DNA from: Phallusia mammillata
Taxonomy: Eukaryota > Chordata > Ascidiacea > Phlebobranchia > Ascidiidae
Length of the DNA: 64,000 nucleotides
Direction of reading: 5' to 3'
NCBI GenBank assembly: GCA_003260075.1
Contig: QLIY01000363.1
Location: 51,877 to 115,876 of the forward strand
The notes beneath the pieces were generated by a model that had not been told where the DNA came from, did no database searches, and worked only from the letters and a program-made list of their open reading frames with translations. Every line of letters begins with the position of its first letter. The stretch's first letter is position 1. Shown here piece by piece: positions 1 through 12,071 of this stretch. A program made the position numbers and the translations under genes.

Positions 1-1334
1 TTGATTCTTGGCTCATTTTAGTGTTTAACATATTCATTTCACAGCTTAGAATGCATTTGTTTTTGTCTTGCTGTTTTACAATTAACTGCCATTTTGATAT
101 AAAACCCAATTTACCTGCGATTATTATCACAGCAAAAATAATATTTGCCAATAAAAAACAAATTTAATGCTCCACTGCCATTACCGATAAAACCGTCCGC
201 AATCGGGCTGTGTTATAACACAGGTTCTAAAGATTCTAATCCCGCCCGATAAGAAACGCATTATTCTGCGTAACACAGCCGATTTTAATCGGGGACTTCC
301 AGACGGATCGGGTGCATGATTATAGATTTGTTTACATTGTTTGGAATTGTAGCTTATGAAATTTGCAAAATATGCTTTCTTACCCCCCTGCTGGGTGTGT
401 TAATAGGCTGAAAACGTTGCAATCATTGCTAGCATTTTAAAACTGAACATATAATTAGCGGATTATATTTTGCCATAGTTAAGCCACCAAACGTACTTCA
501 TTATTACTGATTCAAATTATCTACGAGCTATATCCAGAAATTAAACATCAGCTAATAAAATACGGTCGATACCGATGTAAGCCAAAGAAAGAAATAACAA
601 AATCCTATGCCGTTTGGATTATCCCTGATTTACGTAATGATCGATATACGTATGTTAACGGATAGGACGGACGTTTTTAGAAGATGTGGATGTTAACCCG
701 TTATGTCCAAAGTTTTATTGGGGAGTTACTGGTCTGCTTTTTGTTTTCAACACAATCAAACAAGGAGGAAGGTCATGTCACAATATTAGTAAGTGGTGAC
801 TCAATCGTCTGGTAACTCAAAAATTTATGCTGGCAGCGCATGTACAGGTTCTAAATTCAAGTGGATTCTCATTGTATCAAACCAGCTGGTTGCAAAATAG
901 TATGCAATCCAATACCGTTAACAGGATTTTATTCTACCATACGCGTACGTCTTATATCTTACGCAGAATTTTAATGCCAGTGCTAAAACACGGTTAGCTA
1001 AAAGAACAAAGAAACTCTTTTTCTAAATTATTGCTTTTCAGTTTTTTTCTTGGTTTATGGAATTAGGTTCGCTTATTTACTTTGCTTATGCACAAATCGT
1101 AAAAATCGCTCATCAAACTAGAGCTCTATTAAAAACATAACTTTTAATGAATTGGATGACTACATACTGTGCCCGCAAAGCAATTCGTTTGAAACCTACT
1201 GCACGTACGAGACAATAACTTTGTGCCAAGAAACATATTCACTGCACACTTTTACGTCGTGGCAAGTAAAAACTATCTGTTTTGCACTAATATACACGAT
1301 AGGACAAACAGTAAGAAAAACTTTTTTTTGTTTT
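1..1334. other. Intergenic, no gene seen
   Basis: AT-rich sequence upstream of the first sulfotransferase copy. No exon with conserved protein content and no terminal inverted repeats were recognised. The short open frames here look like chance. Confidence 0.5.
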
Positions 1335-2456
1335 TTTGTGCAACAGAATTTGTTTTCATAAATAATCGACTTTTGATGTATTATTGCATGTTGAATACTT
1401 ATCACGTACTGCCTCAATCATTTTTAACTGTGTTTAGTTGTATCGTCTTTTATACTTTTTTGGATTTCATAAATTAACGTTAAACACCCTATTTTCATAT
1501 AAAAGAGTTTTATAAACTCTGTCTGTGCAAACAACAAGCTCGTATCAGATGCTTTTAGTGCTTGTTTGCACTGCCCTATCTAACAGGTCAGTTGAACATT
1601 GAAAGTTTCAGGTTTGCAGAGTTTACGCAACCCGAAAACACCAAAACATGCATAAATGTTGCCTCACAACACACGTATAAATACGCTTCATCTTTTATAA
1701 TTTAACTGGAACACCATGTACGATCGTGTTGCCAAACATTTGCCTTCTGGCGAACAAAGATAAATGAGGCTACTCAAGCATGACGAAAGTTGTGCGTGTG
1801 GTGCGCATAGCGTAACTTGTCATATGTTGTTTGCAAGTAACTTCACTTTCGGGCTAGTATGCTGCATTGAAAACAAGCATTCTGCTGTAGTTTTTATGAA
1901 ACTAGAATCTACCGCTTATATTTAATATAGTGCTTTTAGCTTTGTTGCTTCAGCCTTTGCCTTTTTGATTTATTGATTGGATTTCGTTTGCTAGTATTTA
2001 TGTATTGGGAAAAGGTTGCTGGTATGACTCAACGCGGTTTGTTTTTTGCATTTGTGCGCCATGTGTCAACATTAAATTCAGCATGTTTAATCTTAATTTC
2101 CTGTTGTCAATTGTATACTGTAGGTAACGTGCCACTTTTCATGTGTAAACCTCAAACCTTAATGGTAACTGTCTTTGTTTGTGGGTGCTGCAACAACTTC
2201 AAGCTATGCTTTGTTCCGATAGTTTATGGCATTTTAAACACTGTTTGAAGATTGACATTCAATGCGGGCAATAATAAAATATTCTCATAGCGAAACTGTT
2301 TATTTTATTCAGCTAAGACAAGAACAGTAAGATACAAATTTGCAAATATTTTCTGGGATCAAAATGGTAAAAAGTACATCTTTTTTTCAGGTGTCAATAA
2401 AGCTGTAAGAGAGTGGTTGTACGCTGTTTGTTTTAGTTTGTTTACAACTATTCAAC

Positions 2457-3070
2457 ATGAAGGTAATATGCGCAGGAGCACCAAAAACCGGTACAAAGTC
2501 TGTGGCGAAGGCACTTCGCTTATTGGGCTACGATCAAGGTAGGTTACCTGCAGCGACAACATGCCAAACTATTGTATAGCTTTTCCCACAACGAAAGCAC
2601 AGCCGCGTACAGCAGGCTAGAAAAGTGGCTTCCGGTACGTCATAGAATATACAACGCTCTCGCGCAATATGCGTCATTTTTATGTTAACGTTTGGATAGG
2701 TAGGGATAGCTAAAGAAAAGCTAACCTGTGTCAGTTTAGACTCGGCTGGAAAAATGACAAAGTGTTTGAGTTTAACTATAGAAGCGCTGGGAATTTAAGT
2801 TCGGGATGCCATTTAAACATCTTGGTTCAAATTTGTTCCGTAAATATTTAGTATGGACGTTTTGATTTTGTCAATGATCTTGCATTGACAAGAAACTGTC
2901 GCATAAGTTTACTCAAACGATATTAATCCATGTTTGTAGTTTTTGACGTTGAGGAGTCAATGGAATTTGCTTTCGATGAATGGGAGGATTTGTTTGAAAA
3001 TCGTGTACCGAATATGGACAAGATATTCGAATCGTACGAAGCGCAAAATGTCGAAGCGGTTGTGGACATG

Positions 3071-3149
<79 letters not shown>

Positions 3150-3996
3150 TAGCAAGATTAATATTATACGTTTGATTGTAATGTTAGTTTGTGGACTAAT
3201 TGTTTGCCGTTATCATGTTGGGAATCTTATAACACTACTGTTTTGACCAGGTTATTTTAATGATGCGGGATGAAGACAGCTGGTTTAAAAGCTTCGAAAA
3301 TATGACCAAAGAATTACAAAAATACGCATTCATGGGTTACCTGACTCCTTTCTCGAAATCGATGCAAAGACTAATAAATTTCACGATGCAATTTTCTAAA
3401 GTTACGTTGGTAAGTGCTGACCATCTTGTCAATTTTAAATTTGGCTCATTGCAATTTTACAATCACGTAAGTTTACGATAAACAATTCTTTATTGACAAA
3501 TCTTATTTTTTATGTAGGGATCATATGTTCCACACCCCTTTACATGGAAGATCTGGTATAGACGTCACAACGCATACGTAAAACTCGTAGTTCCAGAGGA
3601 AAAGCTTTTGACCTTCAACGTTACCGAGGTCAGTTGTAAGCTAACAAGTAACAAGTATAAAGTAAAAGCAGCAGTCTTAGGTATATAGCTGTTATAAACA
3701 TTATTATAAACAAAGTTTTAAGTCACCCTGTATAGTTTTATGCTCTTGAGTGGACTTAAATCAGCCTTAACATCACCGTCTTATCGCAGGGATGGTCGCC
3801 ACTGTGCAACTTCTTGGGAAAGCCGATTCCCGATGAAGATTTTCCAACAGAAAATCGAGCTACCAGCAAAAGCAAAATTGCTGACCGCCTGCTACAAGAT
3901 ACAAAAATTGTTAAAAAAGCGCAAAGGGAAATTTTGATAGCTTTTGCACTTATTGTATTAGCAGTTAGTATCGCAGTTGGATATTTAGTGTTTTAA
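2457..3996 (+). pseudogene. Tail-anchored sulfotransferase-like gene, copy 1, exon 2 disrupted by poly-G
   Basis: Five exons by alignment with the neighbouring copies: 2457-2538, 2940 to about 3146, 3251-3409, 3518-3628 and 3790-3996. Exon 1 encodes the PAPS-binding P-loop GAPKTGTKS. Exon 3 carries RDEDSWFKS, matching the 3'-phosphate-binding Arg and Ser with the usual 8-residue spacing. Exon 5 ends in a hydrophobic stretch that is the last 20 or so residues. In exon 2 the final 48 bp seen in copy 2 (encoding HSHFF and the following NRWP region) are missing and a run of 75 G replaces them. The tract as written also leaves the reading frame in the wrong phase for exon 3. The other exons are intact, so this is either a very young pseudogene or a sequence-assembly fault in a functional gene. 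Confidence 0.8.
3073..3147. repeat. Poly(G) tract, 75 bp, inside a coding exon
   Basis: An uninterrupted G run from 3073 to 3147. Aligning with copy 2 shows it stands in place of 48 bp of exon sequence; the bases just left (gtggacatgcc) and right (gtttagc) of it match copy 2 exactly. Replacement rather than insertion is unusual for slippage and raises suspicion of an assembly filler. Confidence 0.95.
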
Positions 3997-5486
3997 ATTA
4001 GCGATATGCTTATGTAAAACATTGGTTCAAGCTATTAAAAATGGTAACTTTCACACATTGGCGTTATGTCTACATGACTTAAAAACGTACTAACATTTAT
4101 TGCATAGCATTATATTTTACATCAAGTTTCAATCCAAGGTAAACCATAAAAAATAACGTTATGGAGTGGATAAACTTTTATTGCGCAGATTGATTAAATC
4201 TCTTATTAGCGCAATTTAAGTTTTTGAATGTTAAAAGCGTATGTAACTTATTTTGCGCCATCTGGGAATACATGTAGGCAAGTTAATTTTTGCTTTTGTG
4301 TCTACACGAAGCATTTCACTATTGGTTTAAAGTTAGAAAAGAGTCGAAGGTTTAGTGAAATCTTTTAGTGTCGTTTTTTGGTATTGTTCGGCTTCGTAAG
4401 TTTTAAACTTGTTTCTCGGTATCTTTTGTTGGTTTCAAATAGAACGAGAAAAAACTTGCTTGCGTACTGCCAGAGCTACAGCCTCCAGAAATAGTGTGTG
4501 TAACGACGCAGTCAGCCTGTGAGCGCAAGATTGTGGGTGGAGCCTCGTCCCAGTTTATTGAAGCCCAGTTCTGTTGGAAAAGATCAGTTACTTTAAATCT
4601 GAGCATAGGGTTTCTAACATTTCAACATGAGTCACCTAAAATTAGTTTCTGACTTCTGTTACTCAATTGCAAATACGTGTGTGCACGTTTTAACAAGCCA
4701 GTGAGTACGGACACTCATCTGCCATAAACTAACTCAAACATTATGATAACAGTTTGTATCTCATGACTGCTCAAGCGCTATACTTACACTGCTCTGGTAT
4801 ACTTGTGAGCTTGTTTGCTTTGGTTCAACGTGCTGTAGTTTGCTGGGATTGTTTTGAAAATGGAACCTATGCGCAGCGTTGTATGGCAACGATTAGCCAT
4901 TACCATTACACGGAAACACGCCACGTAGGAAATAGTGTGCTTGCGGACCTTGGTTGAAATGTCAGGAATGCTATACTGCGCCATAAGCACACAAGGCTCG
5001 AACTGAGCTGCTAATTAAAACACAACGTTGAAAATTACAAAGAAACAATAGAAATCCTTAACACCTCCACAACAAGTATGAAAAACGGAAATTAGCAACA
5101 CAATAGTTGTCGGGGTTTATGTTTTCGTTTTGAACGTCTTGAATTGCCCGGACCTAAATGTTCAGGGTCCGCGATCTTCGGTGGTGAGGATTGTATCGTG
5201 TCAGACGTTTTCTCATTTATTCTCTCACTCAGGGGGTTAGGGTCATCCGCCGGATTTTCATCTTCTTCTGTTACGTAACGAGGACGGAGTTGTTCAACGT
5301 GACGTCTCCATATAGGTCCTCGGGGAATAACACGTACTTCATCGCTGCGATTTCAATGTCGCTTGATAACATTTGCTGCGAGCGTGGTTGTTGGTTGTGC
5401 CTAGGACCAAAATAAAGGGCATAGCAACAATCCCCATCGGTAGGAAAAAACATCTTCTCTTCGCACCAGAGATTGATATTTGGTGG

Positions 5487-6143
5487 CTATTTTCGATTGC
5501 TTCCCTCGTGTGGTGAGGCTGGAGATGGAAGCAATGCATCAATCTTTCTACGCATCTGCCGGCGGTTTAAAGGTTCGCTCGGTGAATAACCACTTCCGGC
5601 CGGTGTTCGGCGGTACTGCAACAAAAACTTGAGCAGTGCTTCTTTCGGTGGACTTGACGACTTTCGAAGAGGCTGCTTAAAAGTTTGTACCAAGCGATCA
5701 ACAGCCCCATTAGTGGCTGGATGGTAAGGTGCTCTAGTCACGTGAAATATTCCTCGCTCTCTGCAATAATTCTGGAATTGTTTAGACATGAACGTTGGAT
5801 CATTATCTGTGACAAGCGTGTGAGGATAACCGAAATGAGAAACGTCGTTCTCCAAAAGATTAATTGTAGTTTTTGGTAATATCGACTGCGTCGGATGAAT
5901 ACACGGGTATTTCGAATATGCGTCAACTAGCAGCAAATAGGTGTAACCCATAAAGTTAATTGCATGGTCAACATGTAACCGACTCCACGGATTTTCTAGG
6001 ATCATCCATGGATGCAGGGCAACTTTTGAAGGAGCTATTTGGTATACTGCACACGTATTGCCTTTCCGGCAGACGTCAACAATGTCCCTGTCGATGTTTG
6101 GCCAGTAGACCACTCTACGAGCCAACTGTTTCATACGCTGCAT
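5487..6143 (-). pseudogene. Retrotransposon integrase fragment
   Basis: An open frame of about 218 residues that reads as a retroelement integrase core. It starts with a partial zinc-finger region (VYWPNIDRDI with two following cysteines). The catalytic-core landmarks are HVDHAINF (first Asp), LVTDNDPTF (second Asp) and the YHPATNGAVDR block. In that last block the position normally held by the catalytic Glu reads Asp. This integrase belongs to the decayed Ty3/Gypsy fragment and is unlikely to be active. The frame ends soon after 5487, and C-terminal-like sequence continues in other frames to about 5270. Confidence 0.85.
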
Positions 6144-6519
6144 ACCAAAATCTCCTTTATGTAGTAGTTTAAGAACTTTCGGTCAAATACTGTCAGGAAT
6201 CACCGCTCGTGACCCGTATAATAGACATCCGTAGCAGTGATCCTTTGATTTTTCGAAAACTCTCTGCTGGATCATCATTATAATCTACGCGAAATTTTGC
6301 CGGCCGACCTTCTTGAGTGTAACGCATCACCTTGGTCAGAGTAGGATCTTTTGTAGTCTCTTTCTGCAAAGAATATGAATCTGATGGTTGATGGTGGAAA
6401 GTTGAAAAGTCCGAATAATGCGAACGGTATCTACATCGTCAGCACTTTCGTTTCAATCAAAACTGGATCTTGACTCACAGGTAAGCGGCTTAGGACATCG
6501 ACATTTTGATGCTCTAAAC

Positions 6520-7629
6520 CAGGGGTGTCCAACTCGAACACACCGCCGTGCCAATTTTGGTTTCAAAATATACTCGCGTGCCAGCCTTTGGTACTTTTTC
6601 CAAACCATGTCTTAAACGTCTTAACGGCACGGGCTCAATCCGAATATTTGGCCAATATGTAGAACCCTACTAAACGGTTAGAAAAAATGGGGCACTGGAG
6701 TACTTTGTGTGCGTCAAAAACTTATCTTTGTTCAAGTTACGTCGGTTTAAAATGTTTTTCCAACTAAACACAAATGCGTTTGTAGTCACGTAATTAATTG
6801 AACAGACATCGGTTGAAACGCAACAATTACAATTGTTTCGAAATAAACGGGCATTTTATTGCGACATAAACATGGCACGTTCACTAACGTTTTAGTATTA
6901 TGTGGCGCAATAACTTTCTGAAATAAAAATAATTATAATTTTTTTGTTAATAAATTCCATGGGCCAACATTAAACAATGCAAGGGGTTTATAGCCGCTTT
7001 TAGATGTTGTTATGTACGTTTGCATTACCGATTCCTAAGCCGTGTTCAATGTCCGTTTGCCAAGCACTGCAACGGCCCAAACTTGATTCAAGATGACCTA
7101 AGTTTCGGTCAGCTATATTTGAAACGTGAATTGGTTTTACTTTTATTTCCTGCGTAACAAGTTCTTTAAAAACTAAATCGTTGTTAAAATGACTGATTTG
7201 GCAAATCGTCCTTTCGGTATGTGCATACGTTATTGGACGCACAGCAAACACCCCAACCACACAAAGAAATGTATCAAGTGACTATTTACAATATAATGTG
7301 ACAGAAACTACAGGCTAAAACACAGAAGATATCGGCGCTATTGATTAAAAGTCGCACCCCTGGCATTTTTTTGAAGCTCTACGCCTATGGCAAGGAGGCT
7401 TTAAATTTTGTCAAAAACGAACAATTTAATTAGTGGGTTGTGTACGGTAATTAGTGGTTTACCACTGGTAATCTTTACAGAGGTTAGAATAAAGGCCAAG
7501 AAGAATCAATAGAAACAAATTTAATTGCGTGACAAATGTTTACTATCTGAATGTACAAAAGCTCGCGTGCCATTTTTAAATGCTCTGCGTGCCCCTTTTG
7601 GCACGCGTGCCACGTGTTGGACACCCCTG
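6520..7629. mobile_element. hAT-like non-autonomous element, 1110 bp
   Basis: The ends are inverted repeats (CAGGGGTGTCCAAC at the left, GTTGGACACCCCTG at the right). An exact 8-bp target duplication, ctctaaac, lies at 6512-6519 and 7630-7637. It is inserted in the Gypsy fragment between RNase H and integrase. The interior shows no transposase. Internal sequence around 6795-7060 also appears at about 8490-8650 and 10325-10450, which shows that a related element lies nearby. Confidence 0.95.
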
Positions 7630-7637
7630 CTCTAAAC

Positions 7638-8010
7638 TAAAGTTTTGCGGTAAACGATGTCGTACGAAAAATAATTCAAGAATTTTGGCTGCAAGGGCTG
7701 GAGTAGCCTTGTTTGGCCCAATCAGCGACAGCAGAGGCTTGTATTCGGTCACAAGGATAAACTTTCTGCCAAACAAGTATTGATAGAACTTCTTTAGAGC
7801 GTAAACAATGGCCAAAACTTCTTTTTGTATCTGGCTGTAATTTCGTTGACTGTCGGTCAATGTCTTCGATGCATTGGCTATCGGCCGCTCGCTTACATCT
7901 GGATAACAGTAGAACAATACAGTTCCGATACCAACCTTCGAGGCGTCACACGCAATTCCAACAGGGAACGTCTGGTCAAAATGCGTGAGCATGTTGTTTG
8001 ATGACAACAT
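7638..8010 (-). pseudogene. Retrotransposon RNase H fragment
   Basis: The minus-strand frame contains the RNase H landmarks of Gypsy-class elements: DASKVGIG (catalytic Asp region), the NYSQIQKEVLAIVYALKKF helix with its Glu, and an FGRKFILVTEYKPL block. In that last block the usual TDHKPL is changed to TEYKPL. Its 3' continuation is cut at 7637 by the hAT-like element and resumes at about 6511 with a VLSRLP motif, so the insertion fell between RNase H and integrase. Confidence 0.85.
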
Positions 8011-9215
8011 ACGTTTCAGTTGCTCAAACGCGTCTTTTTCTTTTTCCTTCCACTTTCACTCGACCCTTTTTCTTGTACGTCGATGTAACGGCTTGACACT
8101 GTTAAAAAATTCGGTGGCATGAACTTCCCTAAAACCGCACAGAACCAAGAAACGAACAAAGTGTTGAGACGTTGTGCGGTGGATGTATTTTAATGACGTC
8201 ATCTACTTTTGCATCTTTCTCCACTCCGTCTTTCCATAGAATGTGGCCCAAATACTCCACCTTGTTTTGGGCAAATTTGCACTTTTCTATGCGACAACGA
8301 AGACCTTTTTTTGTCTAGTCTTTCGAAAAGACGTCGCAGGTTTTTGATGATCATCCGCTGAAGAACCACTCACGAGGATATCATCTAAATCAGGGGTGGG
8401 CAAACTTTTTAGTGCAAGGGTCGCATTAAAAGTTCTCAATCTTATGGTGCCGCATAAATTAACCTTAATTATTAACATAGTATGTTTCCAGTTAAATACA
8501 AATATGTTTGTAGTTACTTCATTGATCGTACAAACATTGGTTGAAACGCAACAATTGTAGTTGTTTTAAAATAAACAGGAATTTGTTGCAACATAGGCTA
8601 CTCTACGTTTTTTTGTTAATAAATTCTTTGCGCCAATATCAAACAATGGGTAGAGCCATAGGCGCCGAGTAGGCGGCGGCGGGGTGGCGTCGCCACCTTG
8701 GGTTTGAAAAGCACGTGGCAGCCACCGTGGATATTTTGGTTTGTTTATAGCGGTAGCGTACAAACCATCGTAAAATCTAAGTAAAAATTAGTAAAATTTT
8801 GCTTTTAAACAAGCGTAATGGCAATAAAGCAACAAAACTTGCCTCAAAACTCCAACCGGTTTTGGTTAGTGCGTTGTCTATAGGACATCAGACACACAAT
8901 TGTTTGCCAGTGAATGTTTGGGCATTATTGTGCACCATGCGAATATATTGTAATAAATGGTTATTTCAGGAGCTACAAAGCAACAATAACTTGACGAAGC
9001 ATTGTTTAACAATGCTAGGCATAAAAAACAGCAACGTGTTTAAAAATAAACAATGCTTCAAACTTTTCGATTTTTTTCTAAATTTTGACGAACGTGCCGA
9101 TCTATGGGAAATTCTGGGCATTGAGTTTGAGCTCTTTGTAGTTGCACACATTAGTGACGTCACATTAGGCGTTAATGGTGATAATAATTGCTGACTCGGC
9201 AATTTGGGTTTATAG

Positions 9216-10245
9216 CAGGGCTACTCAAATGGCGGACCGCGGTCCATGTCCGGACCTTTGAGGCGTAAGGTGGGACCTCGACAGTCTTTGACTATGGTAA
9301 CATATTATAGACTATCATTTGTGTGTTATCACCTAAACATTGCTATGTAGAGGCAGTTTTTAAACTGGGGTCCGCATAGCTATTGATCTGCAAGGGGCTT
9401 ACAGTCCTGCCAATCTCTTATGCGAGTTCAGATTGTCCAACAGTTACGAAAAAATGGTCGATTATTCCCCAATTACCAAGCGGCGATTGTTTGCGCACAA
9501 TGATATCTGTGATGTAACAATCATTACCTTACGGAGCAGTCCTGCAAAACCAGATAAAATGTTTACTGCAGGGGTCTCAAACACGCGGCCCGCGGGTCGC
9601 ATGCGGCCCTCCAAGGGTTTTGGTGCGGCCCACGAAGGAACTTTTGGATGTTATGTGTTTTACTCGGAATACCCTGTAAAACCAGTGAGTTTACATGATA
9701 TAATCATCCTCTGATAGCAGTATTTGCAACGTTTAAATGGCATGATCGAAATAGTCCTTCTTTAGAATCAGCAATTGCGATTGTTGCGTCATGTTTTTCA
9801 TTATTTTGTCACTGTATGCCATTGTTTCCACACAAACCAACAGGGCAGAGTTGGCTCTTTCACTTTGCTACACTATGTATTTGTTTGTTATTTATTACAA
9901 TATTGTTTTTTTTAATAAAGATAATGGGATTAATGAACATTTCCCTTTTTAATCACGCAATATGTTTGTTGTCATGTTACATTGTAACAAATTTTTCGAT
10001 AGTGCGGCCCTCAAAGCAGTTTGAGTTTGAGGCGCCTGGTTTACTGTATGACGTTAGGCCTAAATACCCTCGCAAGGAGTAAAATCACGTTTATTGCCCG
10101 GTTCAAGACTTAATTTTTGACCGCGATTCTCCCCATTAGCTATGACCAAAATCGGCTAAGACAAGCTGCATTTACATTTCTTACAGATGTGTCCGAACCT
10201 TTGATAATTTTAGAATGATTGCTGAGACAGCACCATATAACGCCT
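9216..10245. mobile_element. hAT-like element of the 52110 family, interrupted
   Basis: The left end cagggctactcaaa, followed by ggtcc/ggacc-rich sequence, matches in reverse orientation the element at 52110-52464. Internal matches continue at about 9320-9440 and 10100-10230. The right terminal repeat is missing, so the end is approximate. A second element (9569-10038) sits inside it. Confidence 0.65.
9569..10038. mobile_element. hAT-like MITE, 470 bp
   Basis: Left end caggggtctcaaac, right end gtttgaggcgcctg. Exact 8-bp target duplication gtttactg at 9561-9568 and 10039-10046. It carries CG-rich 'gcggccc' motifs near both ends, like the element at 40356-40775. It is inserted into the 9216 element, so it is the youngest layer of this nest. 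Confidence 0.9.
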
Positions 10246-12071
10246 ATGCTCCGTTAGGCCACCTATACCAGAAATTTCCCAACCGGGCGTGTTGTGAGTT
10301 CTTGTGTTTGTAGTTCTACTCAAACAACGCGAGCCGCTTTTAGTATCCATCTTTAGGTGTAGTGCGGGTCTGTGTTAACGATCCCCAAGCCGTGTTTAAT
10401 GTCCGTTTGCAAAGTACTGCAAAGACCTAGTGTCCAAAGTGACCGAAGTTTTAGCGTCAACAGTGCAAAGTGGGCTATAATTGAAAATGTGATTCGCTTT
10501 TACTTTTATTCCCCGCCGTAACAAATTGCCCAAAAACTAAATCGTCATTTAAATTGCTAATTCGGCAAATCGTCTATCCAGTACGTACATGCGCTCTTGA
10601 AGACTTACAGCAAACGCCCGAGAACGAACGAAGAAATTGTGCCAAGTGACTATTTGCAAAATAACTTAAAAGCTAAAGCACGTAAAAGGTATCTGTGTTT
10701 AGTCCCAAAGTATACTACGTACTGTTTCCCGGACGGAAACAGATACTGCATTTGGTATCGGCAAGTCGCAGTACGCTATCTTTTACCACTCTACGTCCAT
10801 GCCCATAATACTATTTAGCGTTGCTCGGTAACTGTCGCTTCACAGGTAAGGTCATCCATGATTTTCTGAAAATAACTTGGAGCAGCGAGAAAATATAAAT
10901 TTTCGTGCTTCAACAAAATATTGTTTGCGTAAATTATAATTTTGCGTAAAATTGATGTATTTTTTCATGTTGAATACTTTATCACGTGTCTCAACGATTT
11001 TTAACTATGCTTGATTGTATTGTCTTTTATACTTTTGTTTTGGATTAAGTAATTAATGTTAAATATTTTCTTTTACAAACCTTATTGGCTTTTACAAACT
11101 ATGTTTGACTATGTAAACAACAAGCTCGTATCAGATGATTTTAGTGCTTGTTTGCACTGCCCTATCTAACAGGTCGGTTGAACATTGAAAGTTTCAGGTT
11201 TGCAGAGTTTACGCAACCCGAAAACACCAAAACATGCATAAATGTTGCCTCACAACACACGTATAAATACGCTTCATCTTTTATAATTTAACTGGAACAC
11301 CATGTACGATCGTGTTGTTAAGTATTTGCCTTCTGACGAACCAACAAAAATGAAGCTACTCAAGCATGACGAAAATTGTGCGCGTATAGTGCTCACACCA
11401 TAACTAATCATGTGCTGTTTGCGTGTATCTGCACTGTGGACTTTCGGGCTAGTATGCTCACTGAAAACAAGCATTCTGCTGTAGTTTTTGTAAAACTAGA
11501 ATCTACTGCATATATTTAATGTAGTGCTTTAAGCTTTGTTGCTTCAGCCTTTGCCTTTTTGATTTAGTTGACTGGATTTCGGTTGCTGGTATTTATGTTT
11601 TGGGAAAAGGTTGCTGGTATGACTTAACGCGATTTGTTTTTTGCATTTGCAGTTGTGTGCCATTTGTCTACATTAAATTCACCATGTTTAATCTTAATTT
11701 CCTTTTGTCAATTGTATATTTTAAGTTACCTGCCACTTTTTATGTGTAACCCTCAAACCTTAATGACAACTGTGTTTGTTTGTGGGTGTAACAATTTCAG
11801 GCCGTTAAACTGCTTTGTTCCTATATTTATGCACCTGAAACAACCAAACCGTTTTGGTTAAACTAATAAACTACTTTCTCATAGCGAATAAACTTCTTCT
11901 CATAGCGAAACTGTTTATTTTATTCAGCTAAGGCAAGAACAGTAAGACACCAATTTGAAAATAATTTCTGGGATCAAAATGGTAAAAAGTACATCTTTTT
12001 TCTAGATGTCAATAAAGTTGTAAGAGTTTGGTTATACGCTGTTTGTTTTAGTTTGTTTACAACTATTCAAC

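Larger units (their letters stand above)
1335..4868. repeat. Segmental duplication, copy A
   Basis: This block, which includes the first sulfotransferase gene with its 5' and 3' flanks, is repeated in the same orientation at about 10905-15018. Flanking non-coding stretches are nearly identical, for example around 1530-1730 against 11120-11320 and around 4140-4460 against 14040-14340. The copies differ by indels and by a transposon present only in copy B. The edges are estimated by eye and could move by tens of bases. Confidence 0.85.
5100..8390 (-). mobile_element. Broken Ty3/Gypsy-type retrotransposon (RT end, RNase H, integrase)
   Basis: On the minus strand, high to low coordinates, the order is the end of reverse transcriptase (an LDDILVSG block at about 8350-8390), RNase H (about 8010-7638) and integrase (about 6143-5487). 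RT-RNaseH-IN order is that of Ty3/Gypsy elements. The reverse transcriptase starts abruptly where a hAT-like end begins at 8391. Stops and frameshifts are present, for example around 8140 and after the integrase. No gag, protease or long terminal repeats were found, so this is a 3' fragment. It is split by a 1.1-kb element at 6520-7629. The family names rest on motif recognition. Confidence 0.85.
8391..10830. mobile_element. Related hAT-like element split by later insertions (approximate extent)
   Basis: A left end (caggggtgggcaaac) starts at 8391 immediately beside the Gypsy reverse-transcriptase fragment. Sequence at 8490-8650 and again at about 10325-10700 matches consecutive parts of the 6520-7629 element. 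The simplest reading is one older copy pulled apart by insertions between about 8660 and 10320. The right terminus was not found, so the end given is a guess. An open frame at 8799-9194 has no recognisable content. Confidence 0.5.

Noticed and set aside
2913-3175. Polyglycine and polyproline open frames across 3073-3147
   Set aside because: They exist only because of the homopolymer; the exon homology on the plus strand explains the flanks.
8799-9194. Plus-strand frame of about 130 codons
   Set aside because: Lies in the transposon nest and shows no transposase motif.
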